Assembly: GCF_028768465.1 (NCBI RefSeq)
Contig: NZ_CP118225.1
Span: 5,437,001-5,501,000, forward strand
Length of the DNA stretch: 64,000 nt
Reading direction: 5' to 3'
From: Rhodopirellula sp. P2
Lineage (GTDB): Bacteria > Planctomycetota > Planctomycetia > Pirellulales > Pirellulaceae
The translations under genes were made by a program, and so were the position numbers. The notes beneath the pieces are model-generated. The model made no database searches. It was not told where the DNA came from and worked only from the letters and a program-made list of their open reading frames with translations. This document shows, in pieces, positions 28,701-40,611 of the stretch; position 1 is the first letter of the stretch; each line of letters begins with the position of its first letter.

Positions 28701-31035
28701 ATCCGGTTCCAACCAAACCAACCCGGCCGCGTCGTACTACAAAGTCCTCCGGACCCCCGAGGACACGATGGAAAACACGACGCACCTGTTCCTCGGCATT
28801 CGCTTCAATTGCAACAAGTGCCACGATCACCCGTTTGAACGTTGGACCCAGGACCAGTACTTCGAACTGGCCGCCTACTTCGCGAAAGTTGATCGGAAGA
28901 AGGATCCCAAATCAGGCGACAAAAAGATTGGCGGCACAGCCGTCGAAGGGGCAACGCCCCTGTTTGAAATCATTGCCGATTCGGCTGATTCCGAAGTCCA
29001 ACACGGCCGCACGGGCGAGAACGTGGTGCCGTCGTTCCCTTACGAATTGCCCGGCCAAGCTGCCAATGAACCCGACCAACAACAATCACGCACCGCTTCA
29101 CCCAATCAGCAAACACTGGTCTCGCATTCCGACGATCCACCAACGCGTCGGGAAGAACTCGCCCAGTGGATGACCGATCCCAGCAACCCCTACTTCGCGC
29201 GTTCCTTTGTGAACCGAATCTGGGGATACATGACCGGCGTTGGGTTGATCGAGCCAATCGATGACATTCGAGCCGGGAACCCGCCGTCCAACCCCCAGTT
29301 GCTAGATTACCTGACGGACGAATTCATTGCCTCGAACTTCGACACCCGGCACTTGATGCGATTGATCGTCCGTTCGCGAACGTATCAGTTATCCGTCCAA
29401 TCCAACGAATGGAACGCAGACGATCACCTGAACTACTCCCATGCGACGCCGCGACGCCTGCCCGCCGAAGTCATCTTCGACGCCGTGCACTCGCTGACTG
29501 GAGCAACCAGTCACATCCCCGGGATGCCAGCTGGAACGCGTGCCGCCGCCGCAACGGACTCGGGCGTATCGCTGACGGACGGCTTCCTCGCCAACCTCGG
29601 CCGACCCGTCCGCGAAACCGCTTGTGAATGCGAACGCGGCACCGACCTGCAACTCGGTCCCGTGATGGCGTTGATCAGCGGTCCCACCATTGGCACCGCC
29701 ATCAGTGACCCCAAGAACGAACTCGAAAAAATCGTCGCGGAAAACTCCACCGACGAAGCCGTGACCGAGGAGATCTTCTTGCGAGCACTCGGTCGCCACC
29801 CGTCCGACAAAGAACGAGCCGCTTTCGCAACGATTCACGACCAAATCAAAAACGACCATGAAACGCTCGTCCAGCGATTGGCCGATGCCGAATCCACTTG
29901 GAAAGAACGTTTGCCCCAATTGGAATCAGCTCGCAAGGAGATGCTGGCGAAACTCGCCGATGACATCGCCGCTCGCCGTGACGCGATGGCAGATGAACGA
30001 GCGAAAATGCAGGCCGAGCGTCAAACGAAGATCGACGATGCCGCGAAGAAGTTCGCCGAACTGGAGGCCAAGTTGCCTGAACTGGTCGACGCTTTTTTGA
30101 CCGAAAAGAAAGCCGGCACCGAATGGCATCCGCTGACGCCGATCTCGTTGTCCGCCACCAACCAAGCGACCTTGTCCGTCCAACCTGACCGCAGCGTTTT
30201 GGCCAGCGGAAAACAAGGTAATGGATCTTATGTCGTCGAGTTTGAGACGCATTTGACCGGCATCACCGGCTTCCGCGTCGAAGCGCTCACGGATCCGAGC
30301 CTGCCACAAAACGGCCCTGGTCGAGCGGGTAACTTTGTGGTCACCGAGATCACGGTTCGAGCCAGCTCAGATGAACCAGGCTCGGATCTCGCGGCCAGCC
30401 CCAGTGAATTGCCAGCCGTCAAGATTGCCCGAGCCTCGGCCGACTTCTTGCAAAACGGTTTTAAAATCGAAAGCGCGTTTGACGGAATCGATGGCAATCA
30501 ATCAGCGTGGGCGGTCTCTGGTGCGAATGGGCATGAACACTGGGCCACGTTCCAATTCGCCAAACCAATCGAATCGGACGGCAAAACCCGCCTGAGATTT
30601 GAATTGGCTCAGAACCACAACGCCAAGGAACACCAACTCGGTCGGTTCCGAATCAGCGTGACCACAGCGAAAGGCGAGATCCCGCTGGGCCTGTCCGAAA
30701 CGTTTGCCGCCGCGGAACGAACGCCCGCTGAACAACGCAGCGACGCTCTCGCGAAGGCAATCGATCAGTACGTGTCAACGATCAATCCCCAGTTGAAAGC
30801 GGCTCGTGATGCACTCAACCAAGCCAAACGGCCGCTGCCTGAAGACAGCCAAATTGTCGAACTGCAAACACGCCGCAAACGCTTTGAAGCCGAGACACCC
30901 ATCGATCCGGCTTTGGTCCAACTGCGTGCGAACGTCGAACAATCCAAGACCCAACTGACGAACTCCCGTCTGACCGCGGCCGAAGACTTGGTCTGGGCTC
31001 TCGTCAATTCGCCGGCGTTCTTGTTCAACCACTGA
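25768..31035 (+). CDS. PSD1-type multidomain protein: cytochrome-like, WD40, BIG2, DUF1549, DUF1553
   Basis: About 1755 residues. I chose GTG 25768 because AAGGAA lies seven bases upstream and a signal peptide follows (HLAVVGLFFFSALGAPPSSA). Order: planctomycete cytochrome-C-like domain with CFGCH at 74-78; WD40 propeller about 165-520 (IDLSPDGQTLAVAGY, VRFSPDGKRIAAAGG, LSWSPDGSKIAIGANDN); BIG2-like about 560-645; CNQGTCHG at 665-672; a second BIG2-like segment; DUF1549 from about 856 (FLRRVHLDLTGLPPTS) with CNKCHDHPFERW at 1015; DUF1553 about 1124-1360; a charged coiled coil about 1365-1450; a beta-sandwich-like region; and a final coil. Paired with the DUF1501 gene downstream. Family function is unproven; heme binding is inferred from CxxCH. 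Confidence 0.93.
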   Translation: MTDISMITLSTRSPRSPFPHLAVVGLFFFSALGAPPSSAEDEPTPAEEVSSATGLGIGNVSYHRDVLPVLRANCFGCHQAAKQRGEYVMTDFDALVRGGESGEAAVVPGDADASPLVLLITAHDGIAEMPKAPRKPLHETEVATIQRWIQQGAINDSPQPSGPRIDADHPPVYAGPPTLPSIDLSPDGQTLAVAGYHEICLLDPSTGEMQTRMVGMSPRINTVRFSPDGKRIAAAGGTPGELGELQIWNTATGEQELSKQITFDTITGLSWSPDGSKIAIGANDNTVRALDASSGEQVLFQGAHEDWIRDTVFTSDGKHLVSVARDMTCKLTEVETERFIDNVTSITPGALSGGLSSVAMHPTRDEIIVGGADGVTQVYRVFRQTKRQIGDDANLIRNLPRLNGRIRQVVVNPAGTHLAAVATIDGHSELRVWKYDFTGELTDLLKSILSKRVANRSANGQKLVEETINEPVTQTLRFELPGAAAYAIELTDDGSVFVAANDGLIRHLDPTGKLVRSFPAVPQSDATSEEASHASAPELNFTSDAAANQDASPESPVNLSELVGLSVVPERISLTSPYDYVQLIAIATLADGSTVDVTRQITIPESEDYVASPSGLIRPQRNATNEITITLGSHQQTLPIEITGQADFDVDFIRDVNPVLSRLGCNQGTCHGAQKGKNGFRLSLRGYDPIFDIRALTDDLAGRRINPAAPNDSMMLRKPLGITPHEGGSLMKEGDPYHAVLHRWIADGVKLDLDTPRVAALEVFPQNPVVQSTDARQQVRIVATYVNGESRDVTQEAFVSSGNTEVATAEAGGMLRAVRRGEAPVLARFEGAYAATTLTVMGDRSGYEQAKVDSWGRIDELVAQKWDRMKIMPSEVADDATFLRRVHLDLTGLPPTSQTVREFLADETPSQLKRQAIIDRLIGNEDFVEYWTNKWADLLQVNRKFLGVEGTKLYRDWIRKAVEENRPYDEFAYQILTASGSNQTNPAASYYKVLRTPEDTMENTTHLFLGIRFNCNKCHDHPFERWTQDQYFELAAYFAKVDRKKDPKSGDKKIGGTAVEGATPLFEIIADSADSEVQHGRTGENVVPSFPYELPGQAANEPDQQQSRTASPNQQTLVSHSDDPPTRREELAQWMTDPSNPYFARSFVNRIWGYMTGVGLIEPIDDIRAGNPPSNPQLLDYLTDEFIASNFDTRHLMRLIVRSRTYQLSVQSNEWNADDHLNYSHATPRRLPAEVIFDAVHSLTGATSHIPGMPAGTRAAAATDSGVSLTDGFLANLGRPVRETACECERGTDLQLGPVMALISGPTIGTAISDPKNELEKIVAENSTDEAVTEEIFLRALGRHPSDKERAAFATIHDQIKNDHETLVQRLADAESTWKERLPQLESARKEMLAKLADDIAARRDAMADERAKMQAERQTKIDDAAKKFAELEAKLPELVDAFLTEKKAGTEWHPLTPISLSATNQATLSVQPDRSVLASGKQGNGSYVVEFETHLTGITGFRVEALTDPSLPQNGPGRAGNFVVTEITVRASSDEPGSDLAASPSELPAVKIARASADFLQNGFKIESAFDGIDGNQSAWAVSGANGHEHWATFQFAKPIESDGKTRLRFELAQNHNAKEHQLGRFRISVTTAKGEIPLGLSETFAAAERTPAEQRSDALAKAIDQYVSTINPQLKAARDALNQAKRPLPEDSQIVELQTRRKRFEAETPIDPALVQLRANVEQSKTQLTNSRLTAAEDLVWALVNSPAFLFNH

Positions 31036-31075
31036 TTCACATTGGAACCATTCGGAAACAACTTCGGGATTCAAA

Positions 31076-31138
31076 AGTAGCAGAAGGGCGTGAGCACTCC
31101 GGTGACACACCGTGCGGCTCGCGCCGCTCCGCGACAGC
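31076..31138. repeat. Family E palindromic repeat, copy 1
   Basis: AGTAGCAGAAGGGCGTGAGC, then ACTCCGGTGACACACCGTGC, then GGCTCGCGCCGCTCCGC. Related to the core of the element at 58205-58268. It lies between the PSD1 and DUF1501 genes. Confidence 0.65.
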
Positions 31139-31195
31139 CGAACTTGATTCCGAACGATTCCTTCGCCTCTCAACAACCCAGCCACGGAGTCAACC

Positions 31196-32692
<1,497 letters not shown>

Positions 32693-33097
32693 ACGAAAGC
32701 TGCGAGGTTCCGTCGCCGGATTCGCCAGCATTCGGACTCCGCCCAGAGCAGAACCGTTGTCCTCAACTGCTTGGAGGTCGAGCAGTTTTCTCGTGCGGCA
32801 TTTTGGCGGGTTTTCACGCGGCGCACCTCTCCTGAAACGCAGTTTGGGGAGAGGTTGGCGAAGTCGAGACGCTCAGCGCGAATGGGGTGCAACTTCAACT
32901 TGAATCAACACGTCAATTCGGCTAGCAACCAGACACGACCGAGAGCGATGCCCGATGGAACAATTGGGGACAATTGTTCTACTCTCGTAGGGACCAAATT
33001 CTTGGCGAATCCGGCTACGGGAGACCGGAACCATCCGAAATTCTTGGCGAATCCGGCTACTGGAGACCGAAACCATCCGAATTCTTGGCGAATCCGG
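32693..33097. other. Intergenic stretch full of family A repeats
   Basis: 405 bp between convergent genes, holding A2+A1 (32711-32775), an A1 hairpin (32952-32990) and three tandem A2 motifs (32996-33105). No gene seen. Confidence 0.7.
32711..32775. repeat. Family A2+A1 composite, degraded
   Basis: CGCCGGATTCGCCAGCATTC (A2 variant), then CAGAGCAGAACCGTTGTCCT and CAACTGCTTGG (A1 with a partly unpaired stem). Confidence 0.65.
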
Positions 33098-33105
33098 CTA
33101 CTGGT
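32952..33105. repeat. Family A1 hairpin followed by three tandem A2 motifs
   Basis: Perfect stem GAACAATTG / CAATTGTTC with loop GGGA, flank TCTACTCT. Then ATTCTTGGCGAATCCGGCTA begins at 32998, 33040 and 33081 (periods 42 and 41), linked by GGAGACCG-AACCATCCGA. The third copy contains the stop codon of the minus-strand gene 33098-34642. Confidence 0.85.
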
Positions 33106-34642
33106 TGTTGCCCCATTCCTCGTCGTACAAACGCACGAGGATTTGATCATTCAATCGGTTGGGCGGGACGTCGCGGGGCTGTTGATCAGCGGGTAAATCG
33201 AACAACCCTGCCATCGTCGAGGGAGTCAGGTATCGCAAGCCAGTGACATCGGCCGACAACTCCGGCGGCAACCGCCAGTTCGATTCCGATTCCGGATCCT
33301 GAGCAATCCTCGCGAGAGCAAAGCCCCAGATCCCAAACGTGGGCACGGGTGCATGGTACGGAGTGACATCAAACCCCGAGGCCTGCATCGTCCGCAGGAT
33401 GCACCAGTACGACTTGGGCGCCACCAGCGGCGACGTGCACTGTATCGTCAACCCGGCTTCGTTGGTCATCCGCTCGCGAAGCATGTCGTAAAACCGCGAG
33501 GAATACAGTTTGCCAATCGAGTAATTGCCTGGGTCGGGAAAGTCGATCACGACCGCATCGAATTGCTCATCGCCTTCGCCCACCCACAGGAAAGCGTCTC
33601 GATGGACGACCGTGACGCGGTCCCTCTCCAGCGATCGTCCATTGAGTTCCGCCAGCGGTTCGAACTGGGTTGCCAAGCGAGTCATCGCCGGATCCAGGTC
33701 CACCAGAGTGACCGACTCAACATGGTCATAACGCAAAATTTCGCGAACGGCCAAACCATCTCCGCCACCCAGCACCAGCACGCGACGTGCATCCTTGCAA
33801 ACCGACATCACCGGATGCACCAATGCTTCGTGGTAGCGATATTCATCGACACTGTTGAACTGCAGGTGCCCGTTGAGAAACAACTGGAACCCTTTGTCAT
33901 TGCGAGTCACTGCAATGCGTTGAAAGGGTGACGTGTCCGCGTACACGATGCGTCCGCCCAGAGTGCTCTCTTCCGCGATGCTGGTGATCGAGTCGGCTTT
34001 AATGAACCCCACGATCAGCAATCCGATCACCAAGAACGCTCGCCCTCGAAGACCATCCAGCCCCTTCTTGGCGAGCAACGGACGCAGCAAATACGTCCCC
34101 CACAGCCCGACCAACGCGTTAAGCAATCCGAACACGATTGCGGTGCGATTCAGGCCCAGCTTCGGAACCAGAAAGATCGGGAACAACAGCGAGGCAAACA
34201 GAGCTCCGAGGTAGTCAAACGCCAGAACGCGCGAAATGAGTTCTTCGAACTCGAGATGTTCCTTCAGGATCCGCATCAATAGCGGAAGTTCCAACCCGAC
34301 CAACGTCCCGATCACGATCACACTGCTGAAGAGCAACCACTGGAACCACTCGATCATCGGGAATGCAAGAAACAGCAGCGGCGTGGAGAATCCACCCAGA
34401 AGCGCGAGTGCCAACTCGACCTCGATGAACACGCGGGCGAGTTTCGAGGTCACGTACTGAGACAACCAAGCCCCAAAACCCAACGCGGAAAGGTAAACGC
34501 CAATGATCAGCGAGAACTGGGTGACGGAATCACCGAGCAAGTAACTCGCCAGCGTCCCCGCCAACAACTCGTAAATCAAACCGCACGTCGCAATGACGAG
34601 CACGTTGAGATACAGCAGATGCAGCGGGGCGCGATGGATCAT
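33098..34642 (-). CDS. Membrane-anchored spermidine-synthase-like protein
   Basis: 514 residues. The N-terminal half has about seven transmembrane helices ([40 protein letters not shown]). The C-terminal half is an SAM/dcSAM-binding Rossmann domain like Spe[49 protein letters not shown]. SpeE-type Asp residues of the aminopropyltransferase site are partly visible ([21 protein letters not shown]). Such fusions are common in bacteria and their polyamine activity is not assured. There is no SpeD neighbour. The stop TAG lies in an A2 repeat. Confidence 0.88.
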   Translation of the reverse strand: MIHRAPLHLLYLNVLVIATCGLIYELLAGTLASYLLGDSVTQFSLIIGVYLSALGFGAWLSQYVTSKLARVFIEVELALALLGGFSTPLLFLAFPMIEWFQWLLFSSVIVIGTLVGLELPLLMRILKEHLEFEELISRVLAFDYLGALFASLLFPIFLVPKLGLNRTAIVFGLLNALVGLWGTYLLRPLLAKKGLDGLRGRAFLVIGLLIVGFIKADSITSIAEESTLGGRIVYADTSPFQRIAVTRNDKGFQLFLNGHLQFNSVDEYRYHEALVHPVMSVCKDARRVLVLGGGDGLAVREILRYDHVESVTLVDLDPAMTRLATQFEPLAELNGRSLERDRVTVVHRDAFLWVGEGDEQFDAVVIDFPDPGNYSIGKLYSSRFYDMLRERMTNEAGLTIQCTSPLVAPKSYWCILRTMQASGFDVTPYHAPVPTFGIWGFALARIAQDPESESNWRLPPELSADVTGLRYLTPSTMAGLFDLPADQQPRDVPPNRLNDQILVRLYDEEWGNNQ

Positions 34643-34653
34643 TTGCTAGTCGC

Positions 34654-37359
34654 TCAACCGCGAAGGTTTCGCAGAACCGTCGGCAGGATCCCACCGTTTT
34701 GGTAGTACTGCAGTTCCACTGGCGTATCGATTCGAACGCGGCACTGGAATTCGGTCTTGGTTCCGTCGGCTGCCGTCGCAACCACGGTGATCAACGAACG
34801 AGGCTCCAGATCGTTGGACAAGCCATCGATGTCGAAGGTTTCTTCGCCGGTCAACCCGAGTGATTGCCATGAACCGCCTTCGGCAAATTCCAATGGCAAC
34901 ACGCCCATGCCGACCAAGTTGCTGCGGTGAATGCGTTCGAAGCTGGTCGTGATGACGGCTTTGACACCCAACATCATCGTGCCCTTGGCGGCCCAGTCAC
35001 GGCTGCTGCCCGTTCCGTATTCTTTTCCAGCCAACACGACCAACGGCACGTTGTCGGATTGGTACTTCATCGCCGCATCGTAGATGCTCATCGTTTCGCC
35101 GGTTGGCAGGTAACGAGTCACGCCGCCTTCGGTGCCCGGAGCCAGTTGATTGCGAATGCGAATGTTGGCGAACGTTCCACGCACCATCACGCGGTCGTTC
35201 CCACGACGCGAACCGAACGAGTTGAACTCGCGAATCGGCACGCCGTTTTCTTGCAGGTAACGTCCGGCAGGCCCGTCGGTGGCGATCGCACCAGCCGGTG
35301 AAATGTGGTCGGTCGTGACCGAATCACCGAGCAATGCCAACACCTTGGCACCCTTGATCGGAGCGATGTCTGGCACGGCTTCCGCGGTGACACTGTCCAA
35401 GAACGGTGGGTGATGGATGTAAGTGCTCTTTTCGTCCCACGGGTACAACGCCCCGCCGGCGGCTTCGATCGCGTTCCACAATTCGTTGCCAGCCACGGCC
35501 GCTTCGTATTCGTTGGTGAACATCTCGGGTTGGATGCACGACGCTATGGTTTCGCGAATTTCTTCCGCCGATGGCCACACGTCCTTCAAGAACACGTCCA
35601 CGCCGTTGGTGTCTTTGCCCAGTGGCTCCGTGACCAGATCGATGTCGGTGGTTCCCGCCAAAGCGTAAGCGACCACCAACGGTGGGCTGGCCAAGTAGTT
35701 GGCTTTCGTCAGCGGGTTGACCCGACCTTCGAAGTTTCGGTTGCCCGACAGAACCGCCGAAGCGATCAAGTCGCCATCTTGAATGGCCTTGGCAACGGGT
35801 TCTGGCAGTGGTCCCGAGTTGCCAATGCAGGTCGTGCAGCCATATCCAACCGTGTTGAAACCAAGCTTGTCGAGCGACTCGGACAAACCGGCTTTGTTCA
35901 AGTAGTCCGTCACGACTCGCGAACCAGGCGCGAGCGACGTCTTCACGTGTGCCGGCACGGTCAATCCGCGTTCGGCAGCCCGCTTGGCCAGCAATCCGGC
36001 ACCCACCATCACCGATGGGTTGGACGTGTTCGTGCACGACGTGATCGCAGCGATGACAACCGCACCATGCGTGATGTCCGAGCTGGCACCGTTGTTGGAA
36101 ACATGCCCGGTGCGTTTCAGATCCTCGGGAGCCAACCCGAATCCGGAGGCACCCACAGGAGCCGTCAACGATTCGTTGAACGCCTTCTTCATCGATGCCA
36201 ATGGCACACGGTCTTGCGGACGTTTGGGGCCCGCCAAGCTGGGTTCCACCGTCGACAAATCGAGCGAAACCGTCTTGGTGTAGTTCAGTGCTGGACCATC
36301 ATCCAAACGGAACAGACCTTGTTCTTTGCAGTAACGTTCGACCAGCTCGACGTTTTCTTTGCTGCGGCCGGTTTGACGCATGTAATGCAACGTCAAATCA
36401 TCCACTGGGAAGAATCCCATCGTGGCACCGTACTCCGGAGCCATGTTGGCGATGGTGGCTCGGTCAGCAACGCTCATGGTGTTCATGCCGGTGCCGAAGA
36501 ACTCGACAAACTTGCCAACCACGCCTTCAGCGCGGAGGATCTCGACGACTCGCAGCACCATGTCCGTCGCGGTCGCACCGGACGGCAACGCACCGGTCAG
36601 TTCGAAGCCAATGACTTCGGGCATCAACATGTAAAGCGGTTGGCCGAGCATGTTGGCTTCGGCTTCGATGCCGCCAACGCCCCAACCCAACACGCCCAAA
36701 CCATTGATCATGGTCGTGTGCGAGTCAGTCCCGACCAGCGTGTCGGGCATCGCCACGGGGCCTTGCTCGTCCTTGCCCATCGCGACCACGCGGGCGAGGT
36801 ATTCCAAGTTGACTTGGTGAACGATCCCAACGTTGGGTGGAACCACACCGAAGTTGTCGAACGCCTGTTGGCCCCAGCGAAGGAACTCATAGCGTTCTTT
36901 GTTGCGTTCAAATTCACGCTCGACGTTTTGAACCAACGCGCCTTCACTGCCGAAGAAGTCGACTTGCACGGAGTGGTCGATGACCAAGTCAACGGGGATC
37001 AGCGGGTTGATCTTGTTCGGATCGCCCCCGATTCGTTCCATCGCCGAACGCATTGCCGCCAAATCGACGACCGCGGGAACGCCCGTGAAGTCCTGCAAGA
37101 CCACGCGGTAAGGCTTGAACGGCACCTCGTGAGGGGCCACCGCTTTGGCGTCCCAACCGGCCAGGTTCTTGACGTCGTCTTCGCTGATTTGAAAACCGTC
37201 GCAATTTCGCAGCACGGCTTCCAACAGCACGCGAATGGAAAATGGCAAGCGGTCAATCTGCCCCAAGCCTCGTTTTTGAAGCGCCTCCAAGCGATACATC
37301 GCTGCAGAGCCGGATCCGGTTTCAAACTGTTCGCGTGCGCCGAAAATATCCGCAGTCAC
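34654..37359 (-). CDS. acnA: Aconitate hydratase
   Basis: TCA-cycle [4Fe-4S] enzyme converting citrate to isocitrate. 901 residues, AcnA/IRP type. The cluster cysteines are in [17 protein letters not shown] and [15 protein letters not shown]; other signatures are [20 protein letters not shown] and [20 protein letters not shown] with substrate-binding arginines, and [16 protein letters not shown] in the swivelling domain. The start is GTG 37359 with AGGAA upstream. It is monocistronic or loosely linked to the membrane protein 11 bp downstream. Confidence 0.97.
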   Translation of the reverse strand: MTADIFGAREQFETGSGSAAMYRLEALQKRGLGQIDRLPFSIRVLLEAVLRNCDGFQISEDDVKNLAGWDAKAVAPHEVPFKPYRVVLQDFTGVPAVVDLAAMRSAMERIGGDPNKINPLIPVDLVIDHSVQVDFFGSEGALVQNVEREFERNKERYEFLRWGQQAFDNFGVVPPNVGIVHQVNLEYLARVVAMGKDEQGPVAMPDTLVGTDSHTTMINGLGVLGWGVGGIEAEANMLGQPLYMLMPEVIGFELTGALPSGATATDMVLRVVEILRAEGVVGKFVEFFGTGMNTMSVADRATIANMAPEYGATMGFFPVDDLTLHYMRQTGRSKENVELVERYCKEQGLFRLDDGPALNYTKTVSLDLSTVEPSLAGPKRPQDRVPLASMKKAFNESLTAPVGASGFGLAPEDLKRTGHVSNNGASSDITHGAVVIAAITSCTNTSNPSVMVGAGLLAKRAAERGLTVPAHVKTSLAPGSRVVTDYLNKAGLSESLDKLGFNTVGYGCTTCIGNSGPLPEPVAKAIQDGDLIASAVLSGNRNFEGRVNPLTKANYLASPPLVVAYALAGTTDIDLVTEPLGKDTNGVDVFLKDVWPSAEEIRETIASCIQPEMFTNEYEAAVAGNELWNAIEAAGGALYPWDEKSTYIHHPPFLDSVTAEAVPDIAPIKGAKVLALLGDSVTTDHISPAGAIATDGPAGRYLQENGVPIREFNSFGSRRGNDRVMVRGTFANIRIRNQLAPGTEGGVTRYLPTGETMSIYDAAMKYQSDNVPLVVLAGKEYGTGSSRDWAAKGTMMLGVKAVITTSFERIHRSNLVGMGVLPLEFAEGGSWQSLGLTGEETFDIDGLSNDLEPRSLITVVATAADGTKTEFQCRVRIDTPVELQYYQNGGILPTVLRNLRG

Positions 37360-37445
37360 TGCCTGGGTTCCTGTTGTCGAATTGTCGAGAAATGCCGAGT
37401 GGCCAACAGTTTAGCAATGCGTCTGCCAAAACCGTAGTGGTGGGA

Positions 37446-38849
37446 TCAAACCATCCGCATCCGTTGCCATTTGCCTTGCAAAAAGCGTCCGGCCATGACG
37501 ATTGCGAGGGTGCAGATCCAACCGGTGATCACCCACCACCACCAATCCAGCGCCAACAGTGCCCCAGCTTGCCCATCCGGGTCCTGGAACCGAACCGCGA
37601 CAGGTTGCCACACTGTTCCCACGACCACTGCCACGAACGACAGAGCCAGTCCCGCCAACAACACGAACCACGTGTCACCCGCTCCACGGAGAGCGCCCGC
37701 CAAGATCAACTGCGTCGCGTCCATGATCACGTAAATCGCAACGAACCCCAGCAACTTTTCCGCGATCTCGAACGCGACTTCGCTGTCCACACCCGTCGGC
37801 GACAACGAATACAGGGCGATCAAACCACCGGGAGCGAAGACATAAGCGACTGCCCATACCGCCGAATATGCCCAACCAACCCCCAGAGCCGCGATCACGC
37901 AACGAATCGCCGGCCCAGGTCCCGTTCGAATCAAATGCTGGCCAACCAACACCGAGGCCGCAATCGACATCCCCACCAAGGGAACGAACGCAATCATGTT
38001 GAAATTGATCGCCATCGTCGTGGCTTGCAGTGGCACGTCCCCGAGTCGCCCAATTTGCAACACAATGACGGTGAAGCCACCCGCCTCGGTGACATACATC
38101 AATCCAGCCGGCAAACCGAAGTAAATCAGTCGCTTCATCATACGACGATTCAGACGAATCCCACGCAACAGGCCGTATCGTTCGCGTTCCCTGGGTTTCA
38201 ACAGCAGCGCCGCGTAACAAACGCCTTTGAACCAAAACGACAGCGTGCTGGCGATCGCCGCTCCCACGATGCCCAGTTCCAAGAAACGCAAACCGGTTTC
38301 CGGATCCGGCGAACCGACACCAAAGATCAAGAACACGTCGAGCACCAAGTTCAACACGCCCGACGCCAGCGACACGACCATGATCGTGCGAGTCCGGTGC
38401 GTGCCGCTGTAGAAACCTGAGAGCGCTGTCTGCAGCACTTCGCCCGCCCCACCCCACATCAGAATGCGAAAGTAAGCCGCTTGCATCGGAATCAAGTGCT
38501 CAGGTTGGTCCGTCAGTCGAAACAGAGACTCGCCGAGACTTCCCACCACCAGGAAAAACGGCAACGTCGCGAGCGCGAACCAAGTCGCCTGCCACAGCAG
38601 TTGTCCCACTCGCTTGGGTTGATCCGCTCCGATGTACTGGCTGATGATCGCGCTGGTCATCGACGCGATGCCAACAAACACGCAGGTGAAAACCCAAAAC
38701 AAGTTCCCAGCCGCCATCGCCGCTCCCATCTGAGACGGTTCATGCCACAACAGCAGTGTCCGGTCAACGAACAGAACCAGCGAAAACATGCCGGTGCTGA
38801 CCATCAGCGGAACCGCAACGCGGAGAACTTCCTTGAGGGCGGGAATCAT
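37446..38849 (-). CDS. MATE-family efflux transporter
   Basis: 467 residues with twelve hydrophobic segments in two repeats, the MATE pattern. The first half has VPLMVSTGMFSLVLFVDRTL, and IISQYIGADQPKRVGQL is the conserved post-TM loop. The second half has FNMIAFVPLVGMSIAASVLV and the corresponding GQHLIRTGPGP. It exports cationic drugs or other organic compounds in exchange for Na or H. Substrate unknown. No regulator is adjacent. Confidence 0.9.
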   Translation of the reverse strand: MIPALKEVLRVAVPLMVSTGMFSLVLFVDRTLLLWHEPSQMGAAMAAGNLFWVFTCVFVGIASMTSAIISQYIGADQPKRVGQLLWQATWFALATLPFFLVVGSLGESLFRLTDQPEHLIPMQAAYFRILMWGGAGEVLQTALSGFYSGTHRTRTIMVVSLASGVLNLVLDVFLIFGVGSPDPETGLRFLELGIVGAAIASTLSFWFKGVCYAALLLKPRERERYGLLRGIRLNRRMMKRLIYFGLPAGLMYVTEAGGFTVIVLQIGRLGDVPLQATTMAINFNMIAFVPLVGMSIAASVLVGQHLIRTGPGPAIRCVIAALGVGWAYSAVWAVAYVFAPGGLIALYSLSPTGVDSEVAFEIAEKLLGFVAIYVIMDATQLILAGALRGAGDTWFVLLAGLALSFVAVVVGTVWQPVAVRFQDPDGQAGALLALDWWWWVITGWICTLAIVMAGRFLQGKWQRMRMV

Positions 38850-38895
38850 GCGGGGGACGATTGAGTGGGAGTTGATTTTCGTCAGGGAGCGGCGT

Positions 38896-38960
38896 CAGAG
38901 TAGAACCGTTGGCTCCAACGGTCCCGCGGAATGTAGCCGGATTCGCCAAGAATTCGGAAG
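38896..38960. repeat. Family A1 hairpin plus A2 motif
   Basis: AGAGTAGAACCGTTGGCTCC, with stem ACCGTTG / CAACGGT and loop GCTC, then GTAGCCGGATTCGCCAAGAA and TTCGG. The stem differs from other copies by paired changes. It lies in the 237-bp gap between divergent genes. Confidence 0.85.
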
Positions 38961-39086
38961 AGGCGGCACCGCGAGTCGTTCCCATTCGCAGGCCAGTCCA
39001 AATCCAAGCGAATCAGACCTTGCTTGCTTGGGGTGAGGTGATGCGGGCTCATCGCATTCATCCGCCGGCAGGTTAAGCTGGTCGGC

Positions 39087-40511
39087 ATGAAACACTTCGC
39101 TTTGATATCGCTGGTCGCGTTCATCATCCTGATGGGGACATGTTGGGCAACCAATCGGTTCGCACCCCATTTGGTACCCGATTCACCGAGCTACACCGAG
39201 TACTCGTTTGAATCCGCCGAAGCGATTGCCACTCAGATCCGAACACCGGGCTACCCGGCCCTCGTTCGATTCGCGAAAGCACTGGCAAATTCCAATGCGA
39301 ATCAGCTGTTGGTAATTCTTCACATTGCTTTGCAAGCCATCGCGGTCGGCTGGCTGGCCGTCGAGTTATCGGCTTGGAAATTCTCCCGCCCCACCATTGT
39401 CGTCGGGTGCAGTGCTTTTGCGATCGGCTGCACGTTCTGGGATCACGTCAACACGATCGCGACGGACGCTCCCGCGATGTCGCTGGCCGCGATGATCGGT
39501 ATCGGCCTGCTGCGAATCTGGCGAACTGACCTGACACTGCGTGCGGGGTTGTTCTTGGGTGTCCTCACCACCCTGGTGATTATGCTTCGCCCTGCGTATC
39601 TGTTTCTGATCCCGTGGTTGATGCTCAGCGTTTTTGTGCGTCCGAGCGTCACCTTTTCGCGTCGTTGGACGCAAGCGATCGCTGCCGGCGCGTTGCCTGT
39701 GACTGCACTGCTGGTGTGGTGCACCTTCCGCATGATCGCGGTGGATGACTTTGGGGTCCTGCCCTTTGGCCATCAAAACATGGCCGCCGTCACGACTCAG
39801 TTGCTCGACGCGGACGAACTCGAGGCATTGCCCGGCGAATTGGGCGAACTCGGTTCGGAAATTGCCAATCGACGAATCGAAATGGCGACCGGTGATCGAG
39901 CCACCTCCGATGGATTGGACCTCCGTCCAATCGCCGATGCGGGCCCGCGAGCAGACTCGTACACGACCATTGAAAATCGCTGGGACGCGATGACCTACAT
40001 GATCGTGATCCCCGCAGCAGAAGACGTCGCGAACCGAACCTCAACAACAATCGCCCCGTCACCCGGACTGCAACGAGTCCGCCAGCACCAACTGCTTGCG
40101 GAACTCGACCGCACGATCGTTCAAAACTACTCGCTTCGGTATCTGCGCTGGATCGCGCTCGCCATCCGTCGCGGTGTCTGGGGATCCGTGGCCGACATGC
40201 TGATGCACCCGATCTACTTCGTCATCACGATGGGATTGGCCGTCGCCGCCTGTGTTGCTTCGATCCGGTTCTTTCATTCGCCCGCACAATCCAGCACGGA
40301 CGAACAGCATCGCAACAACGATTCTGTTCACGCTGGCTTGGCCGCGCTGACCTGGCTGGCACTCAGCTACTGGCTGATCAAGATCGGATTCGTGTCCCTG
40401 ACCAGCCCACCGATCGGACGCTTTTCGGACGCCGCGGCGGTTTGGTTGCCCGTCTGGATCGCGGCGATGCTTTGCAGCCGAGCGTTTCCGCGAGCACAAA
40501 CCACCCCGTAG
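39087..40511 (+). CDS. Polytopic membrane protein, GT-C-like
   Basis: 474 residues with about ten hydrophobic segments. The first periplasmic loop has DSPSYTEYSFESAE and IRTPGYPALVRFAKAL, the position where PMT/ArnT-type glycosyltransferases carry an acidic catalytic motif; then comes DHVNTIATDAPAMSLAAM. This suggests a GT-C lipid-sugar-dependent transferase, but the family is only weakly visible. A large soluble insert occurs at about 230-320. It probably starts at ATG 39087 directly before the first helix. The stop TAG is within a family F repeat. Confidence 0.65.
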   Translation: MKHFALISLVAFIILMGTCWATNRFAPHLVPDSPSYTEYSFESAEAIATQIRTPGYPALVRFAKALANSNANQLLVILHIALQAIAVGWLAVELSAWKFSRPTIVVGCSAFAIGCTFWDHVNTIATDAPAMSLAAMIGIGLLRIWRTDLTLRAGLFLGVLTTLVIMLRPAYLFLIPWLMLSVFVRPSVTFSRRWTQAIAAGALPVTALLVWCTFRMIAVDDFGVLPFGHQNMAAVTTQLLDADELEALPGELGELGSEIANRRIEMATGDRATSDGLDLRPIADAGPRADSYTTIENRWDAMTYMIVIPAAEDVANRTSTTIAPSPGLQRVRQHQLLAELDRTIVQNYSLRYLRWIALAIRRGVWGSVADMLMHPIYFVITMGLAVAACVASIRFFHSPAQSSTDEQHRNNDSVHAGLAALTWLALSYWLIKIGFVSLTSPPIGRFSDAAAVWLPVWIAAMLCSRAFPRAQTTP

Positions 40512-40512
40512 A

Positions 40513-40548
40513 CAGGTCCCACTTGGCGAGGCGAAATGGGTGGACAGA
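40513..40548. repeat. Family F repeat, copy 1
   Basis: GACAGGTCCCACTTGGCGAG then GCGAAATGGG, matched 138 bp downstream by copy 2. The TAG stop of the preceding gene immediately precedes it, and copy 2 also has GTAG at that place. Confidence 0.6.
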
Positions 40549-40611
40549 CTGAACTGGCAGACCGCTCCAAAACAATCGCGTCACGAGTCTCAACGAAAGA
40601 CACCCTGCACG

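Noticed and set aside
32996-33105. Minimal CRISPR of three units
   Set aside because: The linkers between repeats are the same sequence, not different spacers, and the motif occurs elsewhere singly.
35305-37437. Plus-strand frame of 710 codons opposite aconitase
   Set aside because: Antisense shadow of acnA; high in His, Gln and Arg with no domain resemblance.
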